The notes under the pieces were generated by a model, which made no database searches, was not told where the DNA came from, and saw only the letters and a program-made list of their open reading frames with translations. This document shows, piece by piece, positions 25,279-33,188 of a DNA stretch of 41,758 nt. The position numbers and the translations under genes were made by a program. Origin of the DNA: Glycomyces sp. YM15 (GTDB lineage Bacteria; Actinomycetota; Actinomycetes; Mycobacteriales; Micromonosporaceae); NCBI RefSeq assembly GCF_016918015.1, contig NZ_JAERMK010000003.1, positions 267,261-309,018 of the forward strand, in the 5' to 3' direction. Within the stretch, counting starts at the first letter, position 1. Each line of letters starts with the position of its first letter.

Positions 25279-26133
25279 ATGGCACTAGTGACCGCAGTAC
25301 TGCACCGCGGCGTCGTCGACTCCGACGCGCCGCTCCTGTGCGCCGACGACCTCGGAGTCCTCCGGGGCGACGGCGTCTTCGAGACCATCAACGTCCGCGC
25401 CGGTCAGGCGTTCCTCCTTTCGGAGCACCTCGACCGGATGGCGAAATCCGCTCGCCGCATAGAGTTCGAGCTGCCCGCGAAGGCCGACATGGCCGAGCTG
25501 GCCGAGCAGGCCCTGGAGGCCTGGCGCGAGCGGGCCGACGGCGAGGGCGCGCTGCGCCTGGTCGCCACCCGCGGCCGCGAGCACGGCGGCCCGCCCACCG
25601 TCTACGCGACGGTGGACCCCGTTCCGCGCGAGCGCATCCTGCCGCGTCGAGACGGCCTGAAGATCGCCACGGCGACCCTGGGGGTGAATGCCGACGCGCG
25701 GGGCGAAGCCCCGTGGCTTCTAGGCGGCGTCAAAGCCCTGTCGTACGCTTCGATGATGGCGGTGACCCGCTGGGCGAAGACCCAGGGCGCCGATGACGCC
25801 CTGTGGGTCTCGGCCGACGGCTTCGCGCTGGAGGGCCCGACCTCGTCGCTGCTGTGGCTGGAGGGCGAAACGCTCTGCACCACGCCGACCTCGGCGGGGA
25901 TCCTGCCGGGCACGACGAGCGCGTACCTGCTGGAGCAGGCCCCGAAAGCGGGCCTGAAGACGGTGGAGAAGCTGATCTCGTTGGGGGACTTGAAGAACGC
26001 CGAGGCGGCGTGGCTGAGTTCCTCCGTGCGAGGTGTGGCCTTCATCACCCAAATCGACGGCGAGCCGGTCGCTCAGCGCCCTGACATCACCGCTGAGCTG
26101 GACAAACTCGCGGGTTTCGAGGTTCCCGAGTAA
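25279..26133 (+). CDS. pabC: class IV aminotransferase, 4-amino-4-deoxychorismate lyase-like
   Basis: A 284-residue fold-type IV PLP enzyme. The N-terminus RGVVDSDAPLLCADDLGVLR and GDGVFETINV (near residues 10-40) is the usual pabC/ilvE start, the Schiff-base lysine is in LLGGVKALSYASMM (near 155), and GFALEGPTSSLLW (near 190) and GILPGTTSAYLLE (near 212) are the phosphate- and substrate-loop segments. PabC makes 4-aminobenzoate for folate; D-amino-acid or branched-chain aminotransferases are alternatives. The ATG at 25279 lies 12 bases past GAGGAG; an ATG at 25271 runs into a stop. Longer frames cover the upstream repeat. A folate link is attractive because ygfZ, a folate-binding protein, is nearby. 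Confidence 0.85.
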   Translation: MALVTAVLHRGVVDSDAPLLCADDLGVLRGDGVFETINVRAGQAFLLSEHLDRMAKSARRIEFELPAKADMAELAEQALEAWRERADGEGALRLVATRGREHGGPPTVYATVDPVPRERILPRRDGLKIATATLGVNADARGEAPWLLGGVKALSYASMMAVTRWAKTQGADDALWVSADGFALEGPTSSLLWLEGETLCTTPTSAGILPGTTSAYLLEQAPKAGLKTVEKLISLGDLKNAEAAWLSSSVRGVAFITQIDGEPVAQRPDITAELDKLAGFEVPE

Positions 26134-26453
26134 CGGTTTGACATCGTTTCCCAGGTTCTTCTCAGGCTCAGCACAGGCCACGCCCAGAGACGGTCCTCAT
26201 AGTAATGAGTGTTCCGGTCACGCCGACAAGCCAAACGGACGGACATGGGCAGTCTTCCGGGAGGCACGGAACAATCCGGGGGCACAAAGCCAGTAAGGGC
26301 AATCGGGCACAGCCCTACTGGTGCCAATGAAAAGTGGAGCTCCTCCACTTTATCGGGGCCGCAGCGAATGGGCAAGCGCTGCGGCCCCATTAACGTGTAA
26401 CAGGATCGACACGAAACCGTATCGGCCGCACCAGAACTCTGAGTCCGTACCGC
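26134..26453. other. structured gap between convergent pabC-like and GlcD-like genes
   Basis: A 320-base gap whose composition is less GC-rich than its surroundings. TTGACA occurs at 26138-26143 but without a good -10. Three strong hairpins lie at 26281-26388. No ORF is convincing: a 63-codon GTG reading frame at 26209-26400 runs through all three hairpins and lacks a ribosome-binding site. Confidence 0.6.
26205..26389 (+). ncRNA. candidate structured small RNA
   Basis: Three hairpins in a row. First: CCAGTAAGGGC (26290-26300) with GCCCTACTGG (26312-26321), one bulged A, closed outside by GGCA/TGCC. Second: perfect 9-bp AAAGTGGAG (26331-26339) with CTCCACTTT (26343-26351). Third: perfect 12-bp GGGGCCGCAGCG (26355-26366) with CGCTGCGGCCCC (26377-26388). 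The last could be a terminator. Boundaries and strand are uncertain, as palindromes are symmetric; the 5' limit is guessed from a TAGTAA-like box near 26200. No known RNA family was recognised. The third hairpin alone could serve as a shared terminator for the flanking convergent genes. Confidence 0.4.
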
Positions 26454-27815
26454 TCAACCTGCGAGGACTTTTCCGGGGTTGAGGATGCCGAGCGGGTCGA
26501 GCGCGTTCTTGATCCGCCGCTGCACGGCGAGATTCACCGGGTCGAGTTCCTTTGTGAGCCAATCGCGTTTGAGCATTCCCACGCCGTGCTCACCGGTGAT
26601 GGTGCCGCCCATGGCGAGTGCCATCTCGAGGATCTCGTCGAACGCGGCCCGCCCGGCTTCGAGGGAGTCCGGCTCCTCCGGATGCACGATGATGTTGGGG
26701 TGCAGGTTCCCGTCCCCCGCATGGGCGATGACGCCGATGACCACGCCGTGCCTCGCCGCCGCGGCCTGCACGCCGTCGAGCGCTTCGGCCAGGCGCGAGC
26801 GCGGGACCGCGATGTCGTCGACCAGGACCGTGCCCAGCCGCTCCATCGCGTGATAGGCGCTGCGCCGCGATTCGAGGAGCGCGTCCGCCTCTTCGGCATC
26901 GGTCGCCCGGTACACCTCGGAGGCGCCGGACGCATTGCAGAGCGCTTCGATCGCGGCCAGTTCCTCGGCCGGGTTCGCGTCGGCGGCCACGAGCAGCATC
27001 GCGGCGGCCTCGGTCGGCAATCCCATGGGGCGCAGGTCTTCCAGTGCCCGCAGGTGCACGTTGTCGATGAGTTCGAGCAGGCTCGGCTGTTGACCGGAGG
27101 CCATGATCGCGGTGACGGCGCGACCGGCGTCGGCGGTGGTGGCGAAGACCGCCGCGAGGGTGAGCCGCCCGGCCGGGACGGGCGAGAGCCTCACCGTGGC
27201 CTCGGTGATGATCCCAAGGGTCCCTTCGGAACCGCAGAAGAGCCGCACCAGGTCGTACCCGGCGACGCCCTTGGCGGTCTCGCGGCCGCAGCGCATGACC
27301 TCGCCGGAGGCGAGTACGACTTCGAGGCCGATCACGTATTCAGGGGTGGTCCCGTACTTGACGCAGCACATGCCGCCGGCGGCGGTGGCGATGTTCCCGC
27401 CGATGGTGGAGATCTGCCATGAACCCGGGTCGGGGCTGTAGCGGAGCCCGAATTCGCTCGCGGCGCCCGTGATCGCGGCGTTGAGGACGCCGGGCTGGCA
27501 GACCGCGAGACGGTTCACGGGGTCGATCGAGAGGATCCGGTCCATCGGCGAGACGTCGAGGAGGATCGCGCCGTCGACGGCGGTGGCCGCCCCGGCGAGC
27601 CCGGTGCGCGCCCCTTGCGGCACCACGGGGGCGCCGAACTCCGCGGCGACGCGCATCGTGGCGCTGACCTCCTCGGTCGACCGCGCCCGGATGAGCGCGA
27701 CCGCCCGGCCGGGCGGCACGAGCGCCGCGTGGTCCACCGAATGCGAGGCGAGGACGTCCTCATCCGTGACGGGCTCGAGCCCGGCTCCGGTCAACGCGGA
27801 GATCAGATCGCTCAT
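26454..27815 (-). CDS. FAD-binding oxidase, GlcD / D-lactate dehydrogenase type
   Basis: A 453-residue flavoprotein of the PCMH-type FAD family. The FAD-binding domain has GAPVVPQGARTGLAGAAT (near residue 65), GSWQISTIGGNIATAAGGM (near 130) and CGSEGTLGIITEATV (near 195). The cap domain ends in GTITGEHGVGMLKRDWL (near 415), and the final ALDPLGILNPGKVL is the usual C-terminus of GlcD/Dld proteins. Substrate is probably a 2-hydroxyacid such as glycolate or lactate. The ATG at 27815 follows TACCCT by six bases, so the mRNA is probably leaderless. A longer ORF to 27893 runs into repeat copy B. No glcE or glcF is adjacent. Confidence 0.88.
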   Translation of the reverse strand: MSDLISALTGAGLEPVTDEDVLASHSVDHAALVPPGRAVALIRARSTEEVSATMRVAAEFGAPVVPQGARTGLAGAATAVDGAILLDVSPMDRILSIDPVNRLAVCQPGVLNAAITGAASEFGLRYSPDPGSWQISTIGGNIATAAGGMCCVKYGTTPEYVIGLEVVLASGEVMRCGRETAKGVAGYDLVRLFCGSEGTLGIITEATVRLSPVPAGRLTLAAVFATTADAGRAVTAIMASGQQPSLLELIDNVHLRALEDLRPMGLPTEAAAMLLVAADANPAEELAAIEALCNASGASEVYRATDAEEADALLESRRSAYHAMERLGTVLVDDIAVPRSRLAEALDGVQAAAARHGVVIGVIAHAGDGNLHPNIIVHPEEPDSLEAGRAAFDEILEMALAMGGTITGEHGVGMLKRDWLTKELDPVNLAVQRRIKNALDPLGILNPGKVLAG

Positions 27816-27821
27816 CCCGCG

Positions 27822-27827
27822 AGGGTA
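27822..27827 (-). promoter_or_regulatory. -10 box TACCCT of the GlcD-like gene
   Basis: On the minus strand TACCCT is six bases before the ATG at 27815. TTGTGG at 27846-27851 (18-base spacing) lies in the end of repeat copy B and could act as the -35. Confidence 0.55.
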
Positions 27828-27839
27828 AGGCCCGCAGTT

Positions 27840-27949
27840 CCCCGTCCACAAACCCCCACCCACCACTGGAGGGGAAAGCAGGGTCCGCCGCAAATATCCC
27901 GCCCGGGGCCGACAAGAACCGGCCCCAGCGGCGACCTTGTCACCCGAAA
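27840..27949 (-). repeat. dispersed intergenic repeat, copy B
   Basis: Same element as copy A in reverse orientation (98 of 110 bases identical by hand). It lies just upstream of the GlcD-like gene and points to it, with its end reaching the likely -35 of that gene. Copies A and B are inverted relative to each other and flank a 2.7-kb segment with the pabC-like and GlcD-like genes. Confidence 0.85.
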
Positions 27950-27960
27950 GAGCGAACCGC

Positions 27961-28932
27961 CTACGTGTCCAGGTCGGTCTCGACGACCTCGCGGATGATC
28001 TTCGCGAGCTCCTCGACCCGCTCGATGCCCTCGTCGTCCGTGGCCGATCCGCCGGTGAGGATCGCGATCTTGACGGGCTCCTCGGACTCGCCGTCGATCA
28101 CGCCGATCGAGTTCACCACCCACTCGCCGCCCATCGCGTCCCGCGTGTCCCAGCCGTTCTTCATCCACACCGTCTCGCCCTCGGCCGCCGCGGCCGAGAC
28201 GCCCCACTCCTGCGACTGCGACAGGTCGCCCATGAGCGAGCGCGCGTACTCGACCTGCTCGGCGTCGAGCACGTCCTCGTACAGCGCGAGCTCCAGCACC
28301 CGCAGCTGGTCGACGGCGGTCGTCTGGGTCTTGCCCCACTGCTCGGTCTCGTTCGGGTTCGTGTGCTCGAGCCCGTAGTCGATGTGCGCCTGCCGGATCG
28401 CGTCGTGCCCGTCGTCGAACGTGCCCCCGTACAGCATGTCGTTCGTGGCGTCGTTGCTCGAGTTCTTGATCATCGACTCGGCGCGGTCGAGCAGCCAGCC
28501 CGGCACCTCGTCGAGCGTCCCGTACGCCTCCAGCACCATCGTGAGGATCTCGACCTTCACGATCGACGCCGTGTCGTGCTGCACCTCGCCCTCGTACGCG
28601 AGCTGGAACTCGGTGTCGTCGACGGCGACCGAGGCGTAGAAGTTCTCGTCCTCCAGACTCGTCACGTACTCGCTGACGGCGGCGTCGAGGTCGGCCTGGA
28701 GCCGCGCCTGCGCGGCCGCGTGCAGCTCCTCCTCCGAAGGCTGCATCGAGGAGTCGTCCTCGACGGACTCCTGGGAGCCGGGCAGGGTCCCGGCGGCGGC
28801 ACCGCCGGAGCCGCCGTCATCGCCTGAGAGGTCGACGATGTAGATGACGGCCGCGATGATCACGGCGATCGCCGGGACGGCGAGGAAAGGCCAGAGCCGT
28901 CGCGAGGGGGTGTGCTTGGGCTGGGAGGTCAC
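27961..28932 (-). CDS. membrane-anchored serine hydrolase, class A beta-lactamase fold
   Basis: A 323-residue protein. After a short basic N-terminus, one membrane helix lies at about residues 14-34 (FLAVPAIAVIIAAVIYIV), then an acidic linker. The hydrolase domain starts near 80. Active-site motifs: SIVK (S-x-x-K near 123), SSN within NSSNDATN (S-x-N near 156), and KNGW near 260 in place of KTG. It resembles beta-lactamase-like serine hydrolases of actinobacteria whose role in resistance is generally unproven. GTG start at 28932. Downstream is repeat copy B. A penicillin-binding or carboxypeptidase role is possible. Confidence 0.75.
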   Translation of the reverse strand: MTSQPKHTPSRRLWPFLAVPAIAVIIAAVIYIVDLSGDDGGSGGAAAGTLPGSQESVEDDSSMQPSEEELHAAAQARLQADLDAAVSEYVTSLEDENFYASVAVDDTEFQLAYEGEVQHDTASIVKVEILTMVLEAYGTLDEVPGWLLDRAESMIKNSSNDATNDMLYGGTFDDGHDAIRQAHIDYGLEHTNPNETEQWGKTQTTAVDQLRVLELALYEDVLDAEQVEYARSLMGDLSQSQEWGVSAAAAEGETVWMKNGWDTRDAMGGEWVVNSIGVIDGESEEPVKIAILTGGSATDDEGIERVEELAKIIREVVETDLDT

Positions 28933-29113
28933 AACAGAAACCTGACTTCAGTGCGGGGGCGCGAACGAGATGCTGCGGCCCACGCTAAAGCAGTCGTCGA
29001 AGTGATGACAAGCAGGGTTGATGGAGAGTTCCGTAACGGTTGCACAACACCGCCTGAAACACTCGGTGATACTGCTCTCTCCATGGTCGCTCGCACGGCC
29101 GCGACCGGCAACG

Positions 29114-29146
29114 ACGCAGCGCCCGCCGAATCGGCGGGCGCTGCGT
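29114..29146. terminator. perfect hairpin, likely terminator
   Basis: Arms 29114-29129 and 29131-29146 are perfectly complementary with one central A, so the folded loop is effectively five bases. It lies downstream of the acidic membrane protein gene on the minus strand, but 330 bases past its stop, so it may end another transcript. Confidence 0.65.
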
Positions 29147-29169
29147 TCGAACCTGTGGAACTCGGTAGG

Positions 29170-29254
29170 CCGTGAGGCACTGGGACTGGCGTTCGGAGTG
29201 GGACCTGGGGAGGAAATGACCATCAACGAGCGCCCGAACCTCAGTGCCTCACGG
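29170..29254. repeat. nested inverted repeats, possible RNA structure
   Basis: Outer arms CCGTGAGGCACTG (29170-29182) and CAGTGCCTCACGG (29242-29254) are perfect. Inner arms GTTCGG (29191-29196) and CCGAAC (29234-29239) fit inside. The 37-base apical part holds GGGGAGGAAATGA. Both stems can form in one 85-nt RNA. Confidence 0.6.
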
Positions 29255-29472
29255 AGACTCCACCGCACCGCGCCTCGGCCGTCCGGCCCGCGAAACGCGG
29301 GTCTGGTCGGGGCCGGTGAGGCACCGGGCCGCACGCAGCCGGTCGCGCCGGTTCCGCACACGGCCGCTCGGCACCCACGGCGACGCTTGCGCGCCGTGAA
29401 GGTGACGGGCCGGACCATGCACGGGAGCGCTCGCGGCGGCCTGCGGCGCCGGGCTCGGGACGGGTACCGGCG

Positions 29473-30411
29473 TCATGCCGCCGCCCGCTGCTTGAGAAGG
29501 GTGCGCGTCACCGCGGCGGCCATGCCGACCAGGCAGATGATCGCGACGAGGGCCAACAGGCCGTTCGCGCCGTCGGCCACGGCCTTCGGGTCGACCGCCA
29601 CGATCTCGTCCTCAGAGGCGGGAACGAAGTCGTCCGCGCCGGAGTCCTGCGCCGAAGGCGGCGGGCCGAACGCGTTCACCTCGTCCTCTTCGAGGACCTC
29701 CTCCGCAGCGGAGGAGGGCGCTGCGGGCTCGGGGCCCTGCTGGGCCTCGCCGGCGCCATCCGAGACGCCGGCGCCGTCGCCCCGCGAGTAGTCCTGCGGC
29801 GCTTCGGCATCGTCCTCCGCGGCGGGAAGCTCGACGTCCTCGCCGGCCTCGTCCTCGCCGGCCTCGTCTTCGCCCGCCTGCGCGTCGTCGGACTGCGCCT
29901 CGACGACCCGCACCTGCGCCGACCCGTACTCGGCGAACAGCCCGTGGCAGTTCGGGACCATCGCCACCTCGGCCGAGCGGTTCATCTCGAACACCTGGCT
30001 CGCACCCGAGCCGATGTCGTAGACCTCGTCGCCCACGTGCAGCTTCGCGTCAATGCCCAGGTCGTTGCTGTAGCGCACCTGCGAACCCTGCTCGACCGTC
30101 AGCTCCGAGGCGTCGGGATAAGAGCTGGCCGAGACCAGCCCGAGGGTGCCGCAGTCGCCGCTGAACACGACCTCGCCGCCGCTGCCCGACTCCTGCTCGT
30201 CGGCGGTCGCGATGCTCACCCCGGCCGCTCCGCCGATCGCGAGCATCGAAGCCGCCGAGATCGCCGCCAAGCGCGACTTCCTCCGATGCGCACGCCGGTC
30301 CATGGCCTCCTGGATCGCGGGAGCGATCCGGCCGTCGTTCACCGGGTACGGCAGCGGAGGACGCGTCTGGGCCCGGGACTGCTTGCCGGGCTTCGTGGTG
30401 TGACTTCCCAT
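29473..30411 (-). CDS. acidic membrane-anchored extracytoplasmic protein of unknown function
   Basis: A 312-residue protein. A basic, Pro-rich cytoplasmic N-terminus is followed by a first hydrophobic stretch at about 49-70 (SAASMLAIGGAAGVSIATAD) which may be a signal or anchor. Residues about 78-165 form a small domain with two cysteines (GDCGTLG and VPNCHGLF) that has the look of a cupredoxin-like or beta-rich fold, but copper ligands are not complete. Next comes an acidic region with the tandem GEDEAGEDEAGED, a long disordered linker, and a C-terminal helix (about 280-302) ending KQRAAA. This resembles cell-surface proteins held by a C-terminal anchor. No LPxTG motif. ATG at 30411 with GGAGAG upstream. 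I do not recognise the family. Confidence 0.6.
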   Translation of the reverse strand: MGSHTTKPGKQSRAQTRPPLPYPVNDGRIAPAIQEAMDRRAHRRKSRLAAISAASMLAIGGAAGVSIATADEQESGSGGEVVFSGDCGTLGLVSASSYPDASELTVEQGSQVRYSNDLGIDAKLHVGDEVYDIGSGASQVFEMNRSAEVAMVPNCHGLFAEYGSAQVRVVEAQSDDAQAGEDEAGEDEAGEDVELPAAEDDAEAPQDYSRGDGAGVSDGAGEAQQGPEPAAPSSAAEEVLEEDEVNAFGPPPSAQDSGADDFVPASEDEIVAVDPKAVADGANGLLALVAIICLVGMAAAVTRTLLKQRAAA

Positions 30412-30588
30412 GCCTGCGTCTCTCCAACTGCGTCTTCGACCGGATGCCGACCTGATCGTTAGCGGGAATCAGGTCTCAACACCGTTCAACGAGCGGGCAC
30501 GGGAAAGGTGACGGCCCCGGCCGCCCCGAATCCGGCGCCACGCCCGGATCCGTCCTCATGCGCCCGTATCGAGCGGCGCACCCGTCCG

Positions 30589-30594
30589 TAGGAT
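30589..30594 (+). promoter_or_regulatory. -10 box TAGGAT of the GT-C-like gene
   Basis: TAGGAT is a common actinobacterial -10. It lies 37 bases before the ATG at 30632, leaving a leader with GAGGA as ribosome-binding site. Confidence 0.5.
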
Positions 30595-30631
30595 GTGCGG
30601 GACAGCACCGAGCGAGGACCGCGAGAACCCC

Positions 30632-32530
30632 ATGGCGACGACCAAGCCCGACACCGAGCCCGCAGAACCGCGCGAGCCCGAGGCCCCCGCGCACCCGGGC
30701 GAAGCCCCCCGGACCGGCACCGGCGACAGCAGCATCCGCGAACACGAACGCTGGCAGCGCTTCGCCGGCGGCGAAGACCCGCCCGAGACCCTCCCGCCCG
30801 GCCGCATGCGCGCCCTCGGCCGCGGCCTCCGCCGCGCCGCCACCCACGAATGGACCCTCGCCGGGCTCTGCAGCGTCCTCCTCGCCCTCGCCATGACCTG
30901 GCCCCTCGCGCGCCACCTCACCGATCGCATCCCCCACGACACCGGCGACCCGCTCCTCCTCACCTACATCCTCGGCTGGGTCGGCCACGCCCTCCGCGAG
31001 AACCCCGCCGGCATCTGGGACACCAACAGCTTCTGGCCCCTCGACGACGCCTACCTCTTCACCGACACCCTCATGGGCTACGCCCCCGCGGCTCTCCTCG
31101 CCACCAGCCCCACCAGCGCGCTCGTCGTCTACAACATCCTCTACATCGGCACGTTCGCCCTCGCGTTCCTCGGCGCCTACGCCCTCCTGCGCCAACTCGG
31201 CGCCCGCGTCGCCGGCTCGGCCGTCGCCGCCGCGGCCTTCGCCTACGCCCCCTGGAAACTCGGCCAGGCAGGGCACCTCCAGGTTCTCTCCAGCGGCGGC
31301 ATCGTCCTCGCCCTCGCGATGCTCGCGCGCGGCCACGGCTACTCACTCCGTGGAGGCTTCAAACCCGAGCGGCAGCGCCCCGGCTGGATCCTCGCCGGAT
31401 GGCTCACCGCCCTGTGGCAGTTCTCGATCGGCGCGGGGCTCGGCATCCCGTTCGTCTACCTGCTGCTCGGCATCGGCGTGGTCGTGGGCCTCCACTGGCT
31501 CGCCAAACGTCCGCGGCTGCGCTGGCAGACCTTGGCCGCCAACGGCATCGGCGGCTCGGTCTTCAGCCTCGGGGTGCTGTGGATCGCGGACAAGCACGCG
31601 GTCGTCGCCGGCGACTACCCCGAGGCGGTGCGCGACGCCGAGTACATCAGCTGGTTCAGCCCCACCTGGCAGAGCTTCATCATCGCCCCGCAGGAGTCGC
31701 GCGTGTGGGGCGCGGCGCACGAGGCCGCGCGCACGGACCTGACGTGGGCGCCCGAGCAGGCACTGCTGGTCGGCTTCACGCTGGTCGCACTGGCGGCCGC
31801 GGGGCTGGTCTGGTCCTGCTGGACGGGTTGGCAGCGGGTCTGGCTCGCGCTGGGCGGCGCCGTCGTGTTCGCGGTCGCCATGGGCCCCAACTTCCTCGAC
31901 GACGGTTCGTGGGCATGGGCGCTGCTGTACGAGTACGCGCCGGGCTGGGACGCGATCCGCACACCGGGGCGCCTGGCGATCTATTTGACGCTGATCCTGG
32001 GGGTGCTCGCGGCGGGGACGCTCACGCGCATCGCGGACGAGGCCGACGACGTGGCGCACCGCGCGCGCGTCGACAGGCGATTGCGGGTGAAGGCGCCCAG
32101 GCGGGTGCATGCACTGCTGTTCGTGCCGATCGGCCTGGTCCTGTGGGAGGGGCTCACGGTGGCCCCGTACGTCGAGGTGCCGGAGGCGCCCGTCGACATG
32201 TCCACGCTGGAGGGTCCGGTGCTGTTCCTGCCCGCGGGCGGCGGCGACACGAAGGTCCAGTACTGGAGCATCGACGGCTTCCCCGAGATCGCCAACGGCG
32301 TCGCGGCGTTCACGCCCGACGAGCAGGCCGGGATCCGATCGATGTCGATGGGCTTCCCGAGCGAGGACGCGATCGCGTCGTTGCGCGAGGCCGGCATCGA
32401 GACGGTGGTGGTCCTCCCCGGTTCGCTGCCCGGCAGCGACTGGTCCGGGATGGACACCGAGTCGGACCCGTTCGGTGTCGAGGTGGAGCGCACGGACACG
32501 GCCGTGGTGTACGACCTCAACGCCGACTAA
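30632..32530 (+). CDS. multi-spanning membrane protein, GT-C glycosyltransferase-like
   Basis: A 632-residue protein. An N-terminal acidic cytoplasmic tail of about 60 residues is followed by a first helix near 78-95 and about 10-11 further helices. The loop after the first helix carries HDTGDPLLLTYILGW (near 102-116), with the acidic GDP-like motif that GT-C enzymes have before the second helix. The C-terminal 130 residues (about 500-632) are extracytoplasmic. It looks like a polyprenyl-phosphate-sugar-dependent glycosyltransferase or YfhO-like protein; function is unproven. The ATG at 30632 is preferred over a GTG 13 codons upstream. It converges with the PAS gene. Confidence 0.7.
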   Translation: MATTKPDTEPAEPREPEAPAHPGEAPRTGTGDSSIREHERWQRFAGGEDPPETLPPGRMRALGRGLRRAATHEWTLAGLCSVLLALAMTWPLARHLTDRIPHDTGDPLLLTYILGWVGHALRENPAGIWDTNSFWPLDDAYLFTDTLMGYAPAALLATSPTSALVVYNILYIGTFALAFLGAYALLRQLGARVAGSAVAAAAFAYAPWKLGQAGHLQVLSSGGIVLALAMLARGHGYSLRGGFKPERQRPGWILAGWLTALWQFSIGAGLGIPFVYLLLGIGVVVGLHWLAKRPRLRWQTLAANGIGGSVFSLGVLWIADKHAVVAGDYPEAVRDAEYISWFSPTWQSFIIAPQESRVWGAAHEAARTDLTWAPEQALLVGFTLVALAAAGLVWSCWTGWQRVWLALGGAVVFAVAMGPNFLDDGSWAWALLYEYAPGWDAIRTPGRLAIYLTLILGVLAAGTLTRIADEADDVAHRARVDRRLRVKAPRRVHALLFVPIGLVLWEGLTVAPYVEVPEAPVDMSTLEGPVLFLPAGGGDTKVQYWSIDGFPEIANGVAAFTPDEQAGIRSMSMGFPSEDAIASLREAGIETVVVLPGSLPGSDWSGMDTESDPFGVEVERTDTAVVYDLNAD

Positions 32531-32601
32531 GAAACGATATAGACGAAATTACGGATATGTCTCTTAAGGGACCCCTGGCGCAAAAGTACCTGGAGGCGCC
32601 G

Positions 32602-32625
32602 ACGTCTCGGTTTCGAACGAGACGT
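32602..32625. terminator. terminator between GT-C-like and PAS genes
   Basis: Perfect 8-bp stem ACGTCTCG (32602-32609) with CGAGACGT (32618-32625), 8-base loop. A second hairpin (GCCCCGC, 32628-32634, with GCGGGGC, 32639-32645) overlaps the stop codon of the PAS gene. Confidence 0.7.
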
Positions 32626-32634
32626 GAGCCCCGC

Positions 32635-33138
32635 TCAGGCGGGGCCCATCGGCGTCAGGAACGTCAAGGACCCCACCGCGTCCAGGCGCGGCGGCGAATG
32701 CAGCGGCGAGGCCGTCACGTCGAACGTGCGGTGCACGCCGCGATGCTCGATCCGCATGAGGCTGCGCTCGAGCGCGTCGGTCTGCAGCGTCTGGACGGGC
32801 GCGAGCCGGGCGAGCTCGGCATCGACCAGCGGGTGCGCGCCGGCCGTGAAATCCAGGAAGCGGATGCCCGCGTCGAGGAACCGCGGCATGGCGGACTCCA
32901 CGTCGGGGCCGAAACCGAGCACATGCCGGGCGGCTCGGGAGACGGCGACGATCCGCGTGTCGGCGGCGAGGAGCAGACAGGCGTCGGCGGAGGCGGCCAC
33001 GGCGGTGCGCCATGCGGCCAGTGCCGGATCCAGCCTCCTGCCATCAGGTCCGGGCGCGGAGGCCCGCAGCGGGATGACGAGTTCGAGTTGTGTCAATTTG
33101 GGCGTCCCGGGGGTAGTCGTAACGCTCAGTCTGTCCAC
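32635..33138 (-). CDS. PAS-fold domain protein
   Basis: A 167-residue protein that is little more than one PAS-like domain. The segment DACLLLAADTRIVAVSRAAR (about residues 52-71) followed by VLGFGPD matches the PAS N-terminal beta-hairpin and F-helix entry; FDVTASPLHSP near 138 fits the C-terminal strands. No kinase, cyclase or DNA-binding domain is attached, so partner and ligand are unknown. GTG start at 33138; a TTG 14 codons in could also begin the protein (TQLELVIPL). It is divergent from arcA with 50 bases between starts. It converges with the GT-C-like gene. Confidence 0.65.
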   Translation of the reverse strand: MDRLSVTTTPGTPKLTQLELVIPLRASAPGPDGRRLDPALAAWRTAVAASADACLLLAADTRIVAVSRAARHVLGFGPDVESAMPRFLDAGIRFLDFTAGAHPLVDAELARLAPVQTLQTDALERSLMRIEHRGVHRTFDVTASPLHSPPRLDAVGSLTFLTPMGPA

Positions 33139-33153
33139 GTTAACAGAGATAAG

Positions 33154-33182
33154 TTGATCTTCGTCCCCCGCGCGTCTACCCT
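33154..33182 (+). promoter_or_regulatory. leaderless arcA promoter
   Basis: TTGATC (33154-33159) and TACCCT (33177-33182) are 17 bases apart, and TACCCT ends six bases before the ATG at 33189. This is the clearest of the leaderless promoters in the window because both hexamers are good. Confidence 0.75.
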
Positions 33183-33188
33183 CAGATC

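Larger units (their letters stand above)
28933..29472. other. 540-base gap with structured elements, no supported gene
   Basis: Contains a perfect 16-bp hairpin (29114-29146) and a separate 13-bp inverted repeat (29170-29182 with 29242-29254). A reading frame from the ATG at 29215 is open but Arg-rich, its GGGGAGGAA is too close to the ATG, and it runs antisense into the next gene. Nothing else could be supported. Confidence 0.6.

Noticed and set aside
26134..26300. TPP, cobalamin, glycine or c-di-AMP riboswitch
   Set aside because: None of the conserved motifs of these classes could be found on either strand, and the region lies downstream, not upstream, of both neighbours.
26209..26400. 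63-codon GTG-initiated reading frame in the structured gap
   Set aside because: It runs through three hairpins, has no ribosome-binding site and an unremarkable composition.
29018..29791. 257-codon plus-strand frame
   Set aside because: Arg-rich, overlaps the 3' half of the minus-strand acidic protein, and the only internal ATG with a purine run (29215) has it too close.
32531..32601. Insertion-sequence end near GTCTCTTAAGGGAC
   Set aside because: The near-palindrome is imperfect, and no transposase or matching partner repeat was found nearby.
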